A DNA stretch of 7,837 bases from an uncultured Oscillospiraceae bacterium (lineage in GTDB: Bacteria; Bacillota; Clostridia; Oscillospirales; Acutalibacteraceae): contig URPG01000088.1 in assembly GCA_900549675.1 (NCBI GenBank), forward strand, positions 1 to 7,837. The letters are read 5' to 3'. The position numbers were made by a program, and so were the translations under genes. Below, in pieces: positions 1 to 6,113 of this stretch. The notes below the pieces were generated by a model. It did no database searches and was not told the origin of the DNA. It saw only the letters and a program-made list of their open reading frames with translations. Positions within the stretch are counted from its first letter, which is position 1. The number at the start of each line of letters is the position of its first letter.

Positions 1-503
1 CCTGCCAATGAATTTTCTACAGGAACGACAGCAAAATCCGCTGTTCCTTTTTCAACTGCCTGAAAAACATCTTCCCATGTTGAAGAAAAAGAAATTACAT
101 CGTTTGAGAAAAACAATTTAGCCGCTTGATGACTATAAGCTTCTTCCACACCCTGGCATAAAACTTTTACACCGGTTTTAGGCAGTATACATTCGGCTTG
201 TTGCTGAATTTTCCGAATTTCTTCTCCTGATGCTAACATAAGATGCTGCTTTGCTCGGCTGGAAGACAGAATGGACGCATACACGGCAGAAATGTAATCT
301 CCATTTTCACCTGTGTTATTGCGAATTTTTTCTAATATTTCTTTTTCACGAGTAGCATCATAAACCGGCATTTTATGTGCTTTTTTTATGTTGGCCACTT
401 CCCCTGACAAGGCTAATCGCTTAACAAGCAACTCAATAATTTTTTGATCAGTTTCGTCAATTTTTTTTCGGGCAATTTCCATTTGTTTTTGATATTGCTC
501 CAT
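1..503 (-). CDS. pheA: Bifunctional chorismate mutase / prephenate dehydratase (P-protein), 3' end outside window
   Basis: This enzyme converts chorismate to prephenate and then to phenylpyruvate, the committed branch to phenylalanine; it is cytosolic. About 167 residues are visible, open to the window edge. Residues 1-90 form an AroQ-type chorismate mutase domain. The residues matching the E. coli active-site set are all present: R12, R29, K40, D49, R52, E53, S82 and Q86. The prephenate dehydratase domain begins around residue 110, with QGVEEAYSHQAA and then PVENSLAG at the edge. Its catalytic Thr-Arg-Phe motif and any C-terminal ACT domain would lie outside the window. Two in-frame ATGs exist (509 and 503). 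I chose 503 because the AAGGGGA ribosome binding site at 511-517 is correctly spaced for it and too close to 509. It begins 13 nt after the aroC stop and is at least the sixth gene of the operon. Confidence 0.93.
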   Translation of the reverse strand, partial: MEQYQKQMEIARKKIDETDQKIIELLVKRLALSGEVANIKKAHKMPVYDATREKEILEKIRNNTGENGDYISAVYASILSSSRAKQHLMLASGEEIRKIQQQAECILPKTGVKVLCQGVEEAYSHQAAKLFFSNDVISFSSTWEDVFQAVEKGTADFAVVPVENSLA

Positions 504-516
504 CTTCATTTCCCCT

Positions 517-1606
517 TTACAGTAAACCCGAACGTGCCATTAACTCGGCAATAGCAATGGCAGTAACAGACTCCACAACCGGAATTGCTCTTGGCACAAT
601 GCAAGGATCATGGCGGCCAATAACTGTTAATTTATCATTTTTTTGTGTTTTTAAATTAACAGTATCTTGTTCTTGAGAAACAGAAGCAGTTGGTTTTATC
701 GCTGTTCTAAACAGTAAAGGCATACCGCTTGTCATACCTCCTAAAACCCCTCCGGCATGATTTGTTTTTGTTTTCACTACATCACCATCATAATAAAATG
801 CATCGTTATGTTCACTGCCTTTCATTTTAGAAGCATGAAAACCTTCTCCAAATTCCAACCCCTTAACGGCTGGAATACCAAAAATCAAAGAGGATAATAC
901 ATTTTCTACACCGCCAAACATGTGTCTGCCCAATCCTACGGGCAAGCCGATTACGGCACATTCTACAACACCGCCCACACTATCACAGTTTAAACGTGCT
1001 CGCTCTATTTCAGTATACATGGATGTTTTAGCTTCAGAGGAAATAACAGGAAAGTATTCTAATGCCAAAGATTCCAAACATTCTTTATCAATCTTGGTGG
1101 CATCAAATTGAGCATCTTCTATCGTTGCTATCGATAAAGCATGAGCACCAATATAAATTCCTTTTCTTTCTAAAATTTGACGGCAAACTGCTCCTGCAAA
1201 AACAAGAGGTGCTGTTAATCGTCCTGAAAAGTGGCCTCCCCCGCGAATCATTTTTACCTTTAAATTTTACAAAAGCAGGATAATCAGAATGTCCGGGTCT
1301 TGGTTTTATACTCAATTCAGAATAATCCTTTGAACGTTGATTTGTATTATAAATGACAGCACACAGTGGATCTCCGCTAAGAATCCCTTCTGCTGTAAGC
1401 CCGGATAAAACTTTTGGTTCATCGGCTTCTTTTCGTGTCGTAGAGGCTAAGTCTTTTCCAGGAGCTCTTCGTGCCATTTGCGCAAGCACTTGCTCCATGG
1501 AGATAGATTCTCCTGCCGGTAAACCATCTAACGTAATACCGATTGCCTCTGTATGACTACCCCCAAATATCGATAATTTGATTTGTTCACCCCACATTGA
1601 TGACAT
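517..1606 (-). pseudogene. aroC: Chorismate synthase, frameshifted in this sequence
   Basis: Chorismate synthase removes phosphate from EPSP using reduced FMN, giving chorismate, the last common shikimate step. Two adjacent frames together cover the whole family. The 5' frame (1606 to about 1244) carries the GLPAG loop, RRAPGK, His18 and the RPGHSDY motif with His106. The 3' frame (about 1251 to 517) carries RGGGHFSGRLTAPL, NHAGGVLGGMTSG and GRHDPCIVPRAIPVVES. The frames differ by a net +1. Two additional Gs in the G5 run at 1238-1242 would restore NDSRGGGHFSGR and a protein of about 363 residues, the normal length. Start ATG 1606 is chosen over ATG 1597 because AGGAGG at 1615-1620 lies 8 nt from it. 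It overlaps the aroA end by 20 nt. Signature 1 reads GGSHTEAIG where GESHG is usual. Either a real frameshift or a sequencing error; the rest of the gene shows no decay. Confidence 0.9.
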
Positions 1607-2891
1607 CAGCTATCCCTCCTAACTGAATAAAATCTTGATAGAAATTAGGGTAAGACTTGCGAATACTCCAAGCATCCGTTACTGTAACGGGGTTTTCACT
1701 TATAGCAGCCACCGCAGATAATGCCATTAAAATACGATGGTCATTCATTCCCCGTGCTTCTCCACCCATTAGTTTTTCTTTTCCGATTATCATCAGTCCG
1801 TCTTCAGTTTCTTCTGCTTCTCCACCCAATGTTTGAATTGCTGAACGCATAGCAAACAGACGATCACATTCTTTAATTCTTAATCTTTCGGCATTATAAA
1901 TCTTAGTAATACCTTTACATCCTGCTGCGCAGGCTGCTAATGCCGGCACTAAATCTGGAACCTGTGAAGCATCGATTTCCTGGCTGTGCAAACCATGAAA
2001 AGACAATTCTGCTTTTGGATTATAAGCAACCAAAGAATGGTCAGATTCTTCAATTGTCAGCCCAAATTTGCGATATAAGTCCAAACAAGCCTTATCACCT
2101 TGAACAGAATCAAACCGTAGTCCTGAAATGGTAATCGGCTTTGAATTAAAAGAGGCAAGTGAAAGAAAGAACGCCACATGTGACCAGTCGCCTTCTATCG
2201 TATAATTTTTAGCTTTGTACTTTTGGTTTCCTTTAATTTGCCAGCCATTGGAGATAGCATTAACCTGTACACCAAAATCCTTCATAATAGAAATTGTTAA
2301 ATTAACATAACCTTCAGACTCAAGTGGAGAAGTTAAAAGAATTCTGCTGTCTTTAGGTAAGAGAGGTAAAGCTAAAAGCAATCCAGTAATGAATTGAGAG
2401 CTTATATTCCCCGGGAGATAAAAATCTCCGGCAGTGAGTTGTCCGGAAATAATCAAAGGCAGTTTGCCATTGGATTTCATTGTAATGCCATGGGACGGAA
2501 GGAGATTATAGTAGGTTTCTAGTGGTCTTTCAGGTAATCGGCCCTTGCCTGTAAAGGTACTTTCTATTCCCAGTGCCGCTGCAATAGGAATGAGAAAACG
2601 AAGAGAAGAACCTGATTCCCCGCAATCAATCGCTGCAAAATCCGCCTGTAAAGAATCAGCAGAAATCGATAACTCCTTTGAATCTTCATGGTAAGTTGTT
2701 ATGGCACCAAGAGCCTCGATGGCCGAAATGGTAACTTGTATATCTTGACTTATTTCAACATTTTGTATAAGGCAATTTCCTCTAGAGAGTGCTGCACACA
2801 ATATTGCACGATGAGCAGCACTTTTACTGGGCGGAATTTGCACATTTCCTTGTAGAGGATTACTTCCCTTTTTATAAATTACCTTTTCCAT
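1587..2891 (-). CDS. aroA: 3-phosphoshikimate 1-carboxyvinyltransferase (EPSP synthase)
   Basis: EPSP synthase transfers the enolpyruvyl group of PEP to shikimate-3-phosphate, the sixth shikimate-pathway step and the target of glyphosate. The 434-residue ORF is complete and of normal family length. PPSKSAAHRAI at 20-30 is the N-terminal substrate loop with its conserved Lys and Arg. CGESGSSLRFL at 90-100 corresponds to the PEP/glyphosate loop. A later PGNISSQF segment matches the shikimate-3-phosphate-binding SSQ motif. RIKECDRLFAMRSAI, GGEA, MNDHRILMAL and a C-terminal SIRKSYPNFYQDF complete the fold. The glyphosate loop reads G94-S-S-L-R98-F99, so positions equal to E. coli T97 and P101 are Ser and Phe. 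The ATG is preceded by AAGGGGG and lies 9 nt after the aroB stop; the 3' end overlaps aroC by 20 nt, suggesting translational coupling. Confidence 0.96.
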   Translation of the reverse strand: MEKVIYKKGSNPLQGNVQIPPSKSAAHRAILCAALSRGNCLIQNVEISQDIQVTISAIEALGAITTYHEDSKELSISADSLQADFAAIDCGESGSSLRFLIPIAAALGIESTFTGKGRLPERPLETYYNLLPSHGITMKSNGKLPLIISGQLTAGDFYLPGNISSQFITGLLLALPLLPKDSRILLTSPLESEGYVNLTISIMKDFGVQVNAISNGWQIKGNQKYKAKNYTIEGDWSHVAFFLSLASFNSKPITISGLRFDSVQGDKACLDLYRKFGLTIEESDHSLVAYNPKAELSFHGLHSQEIDASQVPDLVPALAACAAGCKGITKIYNAERLRIKECDRLFAMRSAIQTLGGEAEETEDGLMIIGKEKLMGGEARGMNDHRILMALSAVAAISENPVTVTDAWSIRKSYPNFYQDFIQLGGIADVINVG

Positions 2892-2900
2892 TATGCCCCC

Positions 2901-3944
2901 TTACATACAGTTCAGCAGTTCTTCACGGGTGGTTTTATAAATAACAGCATGACCGATTTTGTCCAATAAAATCAAATTAAGATGGTTTCCGGCACTTTTT
3001 TTATCCAAACTGGTAGCCTCCATCAACACTTCCTTTGTAAAAGTGGTGGATGTTGGCAGAGAGTATTGTTCTAATACACTTTTAATTTGTTCTGCTACTC
3101 CCTGAGGGGTAATACCCAATTTCTCACCGATTTGAGCCGCAATTACCATACCAATACCGACTGCCTCACCATGAGCGATTCCTTCAAAATTATATAGCTT
3201 TTCAATGGCATGACCAAAAGTATGTCCGAAATTCAAAATCATACGTCTGCCGGTATCATTTGTATCTTCTTCAACAACCTCTCTTTTAATATCAACACAA
3301 CGGGCAATAATATCTTTCATTTCAGAAGTACGAATTCCTTGCTGAAGATGATTAAAAAGAGATTCATCTGCAATACAGCCATACTTAATAATCTCTCCCA
3401 TTCCATCATGGAAATAATAAGAAGGAAGAGTAGATAGTGTTTGTGTGTCTGCAAATACTGCTAATGGTTGATGAAAAGCTCCCACTAGATTTTTTCCAAA
3501 TGGCAAATCAACACCTGTTTTTCCACCAACACTGGCATCTACCTGTGCCAATAATGAGGTAGGCACTTGAATAAAACCAATTCCGCGTAAAAAGGTAGCT
3601 GCCGCAAAACCACCCATATCTCCAGCAACACCACCACCCAAAGTAAGGATAATATCACTGCGCGTAAAATGATTTTCCGCTAAAGCTTGATAAATTTTAT
3701 AGACTGTTTGTATTTTTTTTGACGGTTCTCCTGCATCAAAAATAAAACGATATGTTTTAAAATTTGCTGTTTTTAAGTTATGTTCTAATTTACTGCCGTA
3801 AAGCGGAAACACATTACTGTCACTAATTATCATAATTTTTGTTCCCACGGGACAAAGTGAAGGTAGAATAGCAGATATCTTATCCAAAATTCCTGATTCG
3901 ACATATACATCATAGGGCGGGGCAGTGTTAACATTTATTTTCAA
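2901..3944 (-). CDS. aroB: 3-dehydroquinate synthase, TTG start
   Basis: This NAD- and metal-dependent enzyme cyclises DAHP to 3-dehydroquinate, the second shikimate step. The 347-residue ORF is complete. GGGVAGDMGG at 103-112 is the nucleotide-binding glycine loop. QVDASVGGKTGVD at 134-146 is the family hallmark. E184, H241 (in NFGHTFGHA) and H258 (in HGEAVG) sit where the zinc ligands are in characterised dehydroquinate synthases. The start codon is TTG, overlapping the tyrA stop TGA as TTGA. It is supported by AGGAGG 8 nt upstream and by homology beginning immediately at the N-terminus; the next in-frame ATG is at codon 38, too late for the fold. The 4-nt overlap with tyrA implies coupled translation. 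Confidence 0.96.
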   Translation of the reverse strand: MKINVNTAPPYDVYVESGILDKISAILPSLCPVGTKIMIISDSNVFPLYGSKLEHNLKTANFKTYRFIFDAGEPSKKIQTVYKIYQALAENHFTRSDIILTLGGGVAGDMGGFAAATFLRGIGFIQVPTSLLAQVDASVGGKTGVDLPFGKNLVGAFHQPLAVFADTQTLSTLPSYYFHDGMGEIIKYGCIADESLFNHLQQGIRTSEMKDIIARCVDIKREVVEEDTNDTGRRMILNFGHTFGHAIEKLYNFEGIAHGEAVGIGMVIAAQIGEKLGITPQGVAEQIKSVLEQYSLPTSTTFTKEVLMEATSLDKKSAGNHLNLILLDKIGHAVIYKTTREELLNCM

Positions 3945-4768
3945 ACGTGGTCCCTCCTTTTAATATTGGCGGCTTTTTGCAATAATTCATTTAAATTTTC
4001 CTTTTTATCCTCAACTAGAGTATCACGAAAAAGAGCAAGATTGTGAATTAAAATATCAATTTCTTTGGTAAGTTCTTCTTTGTTTTCAATAAACAAATGT
4101 GTCCATAACTCAGCGTTAATATCAGCCACACGAGAAACATCTCGATAACTGCCTGCGGAGAAGCCGCAGTGAAATTCACAGGTTGGGCTCAAAACATAGG
4201 CACAAGCTAAAACGTGAGGAAGCTGAGAAGTAAAGGCAATCACTCTGTCATGTTTTTCTGGTGTTGTAAGAATAATTTTCCCAAAGCCCATGGCTCGAAT
4301 TAAAGTCGAAAGCTTATCAATTGCATCTTGTGGCGCACCGCAAGGGGTAATAATATAAGAGGCTCCTATGAAGATACTAGGGTCACTGGCAGAAAAGCCA
4401 TTTTTTTCTTTTCCTGCCATAGGATGAGCTCCTAAAAAGACAAAATTTCCAGGAATTTTTTTTATTTGCTCACAAATATAAGTTTTGATTCCACAGGTAT
4501 CTGTGATGATACAATCTGACGGGAAATCTGTTTGATATCTTCGCACAAAATCAATCGCTTCTTTTGGATAGGTGCATAAGAAAATAACATCTGCATGGCG
4601 AATATCTTCTAAATCCGCCTTTCTATCGATAACCTTTAGGGAACAAGCATCTAACATGGTTTCTTCCTGTATATCAAATCCAAGGATTTCATGATTGGTG
4701 TTTCGTTTTAAAGCTTTTGCGATAGAACCGCCGATCAAACCTAAACCGACCACTATGATTTTCTTCAT
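3941..4768 (-). CDS. tyrA: Prephenate dehydrogenase, no regulatory domain
   Basis: This enzyme oxidatively decarboxylates prephenate to 4-hydroxyphenylpyruvate, the tyrosine branch. The 275-residue protein begins with a Rossmann fold: GLGLIGGS at 8-15 and an acidic D32 at the end of strand 2, suggesting NAD rather than NADP. GAHPMAGKE at 113-121 contains the conserved histidine of the family. EKHDR at 171-175, SQLPH at 181-185 and GSYRDVSRVA at 205-214 are the helical-domain substrate motifs. The protein ends soon after the helical domain, so it lacks the C-terminal ACT domain found in some Firmicute TyrA proteins such as the longer B. subtilis enzyme. Arogenate specificity cannot be excluded from sequence. 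The ATG has AAAGGAG 5 nt upstream and lies 27 nt after aroF. Confidence 0.93.
   Translation of the reverse strand: MKKIIVVGLGLIGGSIAKALKRNTNHEILGFDIQEETMLDACSLKVIDRKADLEDIRHADVIFLCTYPKEAIDFVRRYQTDFPSDCIITDTCGIKTYICEQIKKIPGNFVFLGAHPMAGKEKNGFSASDPSIFIGASYIITPCGAPQDAIDKLSTLIRAMGFGKIILTTPEKHDRVIAFTSQLPHVLACAYVLSPTCEFHCGFSAGSYRDVSRVADINAELWTHLFIENKEELTKEIDILIHNLALFRDTLVEDKKENLNELLQKAANIKRRDHV
3953..3958 (-). promoter_or_regulatory. Ribosome binding site for aroB that decides its TTG start
   Basis: AGGAGG on the minus strand lies within the last codons of tyrA, 8 nt before the TTG at 3944. It is a full match to the anti-Shine-Dalgarno core. No ATG in the aroB frame lies nearby, so this site is the main support for the non-ATG start. 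Confidence 0.8.
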
Positions 4769-4795
4769 AGGAACTCCTTTTATCTGTGCTTTTCA

Positions 4796-5809
4796 TTAAA
4801 GTGATTTTAAAGCCTCATGCAGTTTAAATACTTTTTTGGCAACAACATCAAATTGTTCTGGTGTTAATGATTGCGCCCCATCCGAAAGAGCATGAGCAGG
4901 ATCGTTGTGAACTTCAATCATTAGGCCGTCTGCTCCGATAGCAGCAGAGGCAATTGCCAAATGTTCTACAAGCCAGCTCATACCGGAAGCATGACTGGGG
5001 TCAACAATTATCGGCAGATGTGAGAGCTTTTTCAGAACCGGAACAGCAGAAATATCCAACGTATTTCGAGTTGCTGTTTCATACGTGCGTATCCCTCTTT
5101 CACATAAGATAACCTTATTATTTCCACCCGCCATAATATACTCAGCGCTCATCAATAATTCGTCAATCGTATTGGCAAAACCCCTCTTTAAAAGAATAGG
5201 AGTATCCAACTCACCTAATTTTTTTAGTAATTCAAAATTTTGCATATTACGAGTTCCCACTTGAATTACATCGACTTCTTTATATAGGTCTAGGTGCTCA
5301 GAACTCATAATTTCAGTTACAATGGGCAAGCCTGTTTTGGCTTTTGCTGTCAGCAGTAATTCTAAACCTTCAGCACGCATTCCCTGAAATGCATATGGAG
5401 AAGTTCTGGGTTTAAATGCACCGCCTCTCAAAAACTGAGCGCCTGATGCCTGCACTTTTTTAGCGATTTCAACAATCTGCTCTTCACTTTCTACCGAACA
5501 GGGACCAGCCATAATAGAGAGTGAGCCATCTCCAATTTTAGTTCCGTTTTTCAAAGTAATGACAGTGTCATCGGGATGAAATTTCCGATTTGCTTTTTTA
5601 TATGGTTCTTGTACTCTTTTTACACTCTCGATAAAATTTTGTGCTTGTAAGTATTCAATATCAATGGCTGTGGTATCCCCTATCAAGCCTAAAACTGTGC
5701 TGTGACTTCCTACCCAAGTGTTAACCGATACACCAAATTGGTTTGTTAGCTTATTTACAAATTGTTCGATTCTTTCTTTTTTTTCATTTGGTTTTAAGAC
5801 AATAATCAT
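4796..5809 (-). CDS. aroF: DAHP synthase, type I-beta with N-terminal ferredoxin-like regulatory domain
   Basis: DAHP synthase condenses PEP with erythrose-4-phosphate, the entry step of the shikimate pathway. The 337-residue protein resembles the Thermotoga maritima enzyme throughout. Residues 1-70 form a ferredoxin-like (ACT-like) domain, which in T. maritima mediates Tyr/Phe feedback inhibition; that this copy does so is inference. The barrel follows: AGPCSVE at 101-107, GGAFKPRTSPYAFQG at 129-143, LLKRGF at 206-211, CERGIRT at 236-242 and VDPSHASG at 269-276. C104, H273, E299 and D310 match the metal ligands of the family. The ATG at 5809 has AAAGGAG 8 nt upstream. It is the first structural gene of the operon, 36 nt after the terminator-like hairpin of the leader. 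The gene symbol varies between genomes (aroF, aroG or aroA). Confidence 0.95.
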   Translation of the reverse strand: MIIVLKPNEKKERIEQFVNKLTNQFGVSVNTWVGSHSTVLGLIGDTTAIDIEYLQAQNFIESVKRVQEPYKKANRKFHPDDTVITLKNGTKIGDGSLSIMAGPCSVESEEQIVEIAKKVQASGAQFLRGGAFKPRTSPYAFQGMRAEGLELLLTAKAKTGLPIVTEIMSSEHLDLYKEVDVIQVGTRNMQNFELLKKLGELDTPILLKRGFANTIDELLMSAEYIMAGGNNKVILCERGIRTYETATRNTLDISAVPVLKKLSHLPIIVDPSHASGMSWLVEHLAIASAAIGADGLMIEVHNDPAHALSDGAQSLTPEQFDVVAKKVFKLHEALKSL

Positions 5810-5834
5810 TTTGCATGCTCCTTTAAATTTTATA

Positions 5835-5871
5835 ATACAACAACAAAAGCGAAGCCATATGGCTCCGCTTT
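5835..5871 (-). terminator. Attenuator terminator hairpin upstream of aroF
   Basis: On the minus strand AAAGCGGAGCC (5871-5861) pairs with GGCTTCGCTTT (5856-5846) over 11 bp with one G-U pair, around a 4-nt ATAT loop. A T-rich tract, TTGTTGTTGTATT in character and interrupted by Gs, follows directly. The position between a leader ORF and the first structural gene is that of a transcription attenuator. The imperfect U-tract suggests a leaky or Rho-assisted terminator. On the plus strand no T-run follows the hairpin, so it is oriented to act on the minus-strand transcript. Confidence 0.78.
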
Positions 5872-5945
5872 ATAAGTATAAAAATAGATTACTTCTAATT
5901 TATCAAAACAGAAGGATATTCATACACAAAAGAATCAACGCAGCC
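5861..5945 (-). promoter_or_regulatory. Candidate antiterminator pairing
   Basis: GGCTGCGTT at 5945-5937, just after the leader ORF stop, can pair with the 5' arm of the terminator at 5869-5861. The pairing is 4 bp (GGCU with AGCC), a G-G mismatch, then 4 more pairs including one U-G. Forming it would prevent the terminator hairpin. The arms are separated by about 67 nt. This was found by eye without free-energy calculation, so it is a proposal. Confidence 0.42.
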
Positions 5946-5950
5946 GGCTA

Positions 5951-6034
5951 TTACGATGTACAGCAAAAGAAACCCACGTATGTAAATCGTGAGCTAAAAA
6001 AGCTAATAAATCGTTTTGCATTGGCTGAAGTCAT
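5951..6034 (-). CDS. Phe-rich leader peptide (pheL-like), 27 residues
   Basis: This short ORF starts with ATG at 6034 and ends with TAA at 5951-5953. It has a near-perfect Shine-Dalgarno, GGAGGT at 6041-6046, 6 nt upstream, which is stronger than needed for a chance ORF. Of 27 residues six are Phe (positions 9, 12, 13, 17, 22, 23) and one is Tyr (19); there is no Trp. Segments include RFISFFSSRF and TYVGFFCCTS. All six Phe codons lie in the 3' two thirds, overlapping a candidate hairpin. It sits about 29 nt after the predicted transcription start and is followed by a terminator-like hairpin before the Phe/Tyr operon. This is the architecture of ribosome-mediated attenuation as in E. coli pheL, though the peptide sequence is not similar beyond Phe richness. 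The product probably has no function other than its translation. Confidence 0.82.
   Translation of the reverse strand: MTSANAKRFISFFSSRFTYVGFFCCTS
5953..5990 (-). promoter_or_regulatory. Candidate 1:2 pause hairpin inside the leader ORF
   Basis: ACGATTTACA (5990-5981) can pair with TGTACATCGT (5962-5953) at 9 of 10 positions, with one internal U-C mismatch, around an 18-nt loop. The 5' arm covers codons for Arg16, Phe17 and Thr18. The loop holds Tyr19 and the Phe22-Phe23 pair, and the 3' arm runs into the stop codon. A ribosome stalled at the Phe or Tyr codons would keep this hairpin open. The role is inferred from its position. Confidence 0.5.
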
Positions 6035-6040
6035 GTGTAG

Positions 6041-6046
6041 ACCTCC
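6041..6046 (-). promoter_or_regulatory. Ribosome binding site of the leader peptide
   Basis: GGAGGT on the minus strand lies 6 nt before the leader ATG at 6034. Its strength and spacing are the main evidence that the 27-codon leader ORF is translated. Confidence 0.8.
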
Positions 6047-6069
6047 ATGAATTAATAATTACTAACTAA

Positions 6070-6098
6070 ATATTACACTGATTCCCAAGCGATGTCAA
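6070..6098 (-). promoter_or_regulatory. Sigma-70/SigA promoter of the aromatic operon
   Basis: The -35 element TTGACA (6098-6093) is a full consensus match. The -10 element TAATAT (6075-6070) matches TATAAT at four of six positions. The spacer is exactly 17 bp (6092-6076). Transcription would begin near 6063, giving a leader RNA of about 250 nt before aroF. The -35 box starts only 15 nt after the stop codon of the upstream DUF624 gene, and no terminator hairpin is visible between them, so read-through from upstream may add to expression. Confidence 0.85.
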
Positions 6099-6113
6099 GC
6101 GTTAATTAGAATA

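Larger units (their letters stand above)
5846..6063 (-). promoter_or_regulatory. Transcribed leader / attenuator region of the aro-tyr-phe operon
   Basis: This is the untranslated leader from the predicted start to the end of the terminator stem, within the only long stretch without a structural gene (5810-6113). It holds, in order, a Shine-Dalgarno, the Phe-rich leader ORF, a hairpin overlapping that ORF, a candidate antiterminator arm and a terminator-like hairpin. The model: with enough charged tRNA-Phe and tRNA-Tyr the ribosome finishes the leader ORF and the terminator forms. When Phe (or Tyr) is short, stalling lets the antiterminator form and aroF onward is transcribed. I looked for a T-box specifier arrangement and its conserved T-box sequence and did not see it. 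The mechanism is inference; the parts are seen. Confidence 0.72.

Noticed and set aside
920..1283. Plus-strand ORFs at 920-1111 and 1062-1283
   Set aside because: They lie opposite the conserved aroC coding frames, lack ribosome binding sites and resemble no family.
517..1606. Two separate overlapping genes (1606-1103 and 1251-517)
   Set aside because: The two frames contain complementary, non-overlapping halves of chorismate synthase, so they are one broken gene. The ATG at 1251 lies within the conserved RGGGHFSGR region, not at a natural start.
4153..4169. 6-bp perfect inverted repeat CTGCGG/CCGCAG inside tyrA
   Set aside because: It lies in conserved codons of the GSYRDV region and has no T-tract after it on either strand, so it is not a terminator.
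5718..6050. Plus-strand ORF of 110 codons across the leader region
   Set aside because: It overlaps the aroF 5' end and the attenuator on the opposite strand. Its composition follows the hairpins and leader codons, and no ribosome binding site or family motif is visible.
5810..6113. T-box riboswitch or other tRNA-sensing leader
   Set aside because: No recognisable T-box sequence or specifier-stem arrangement precedes the terminator, and the translated Phe-rich ORF with its own ribosome binding site explains the region better.
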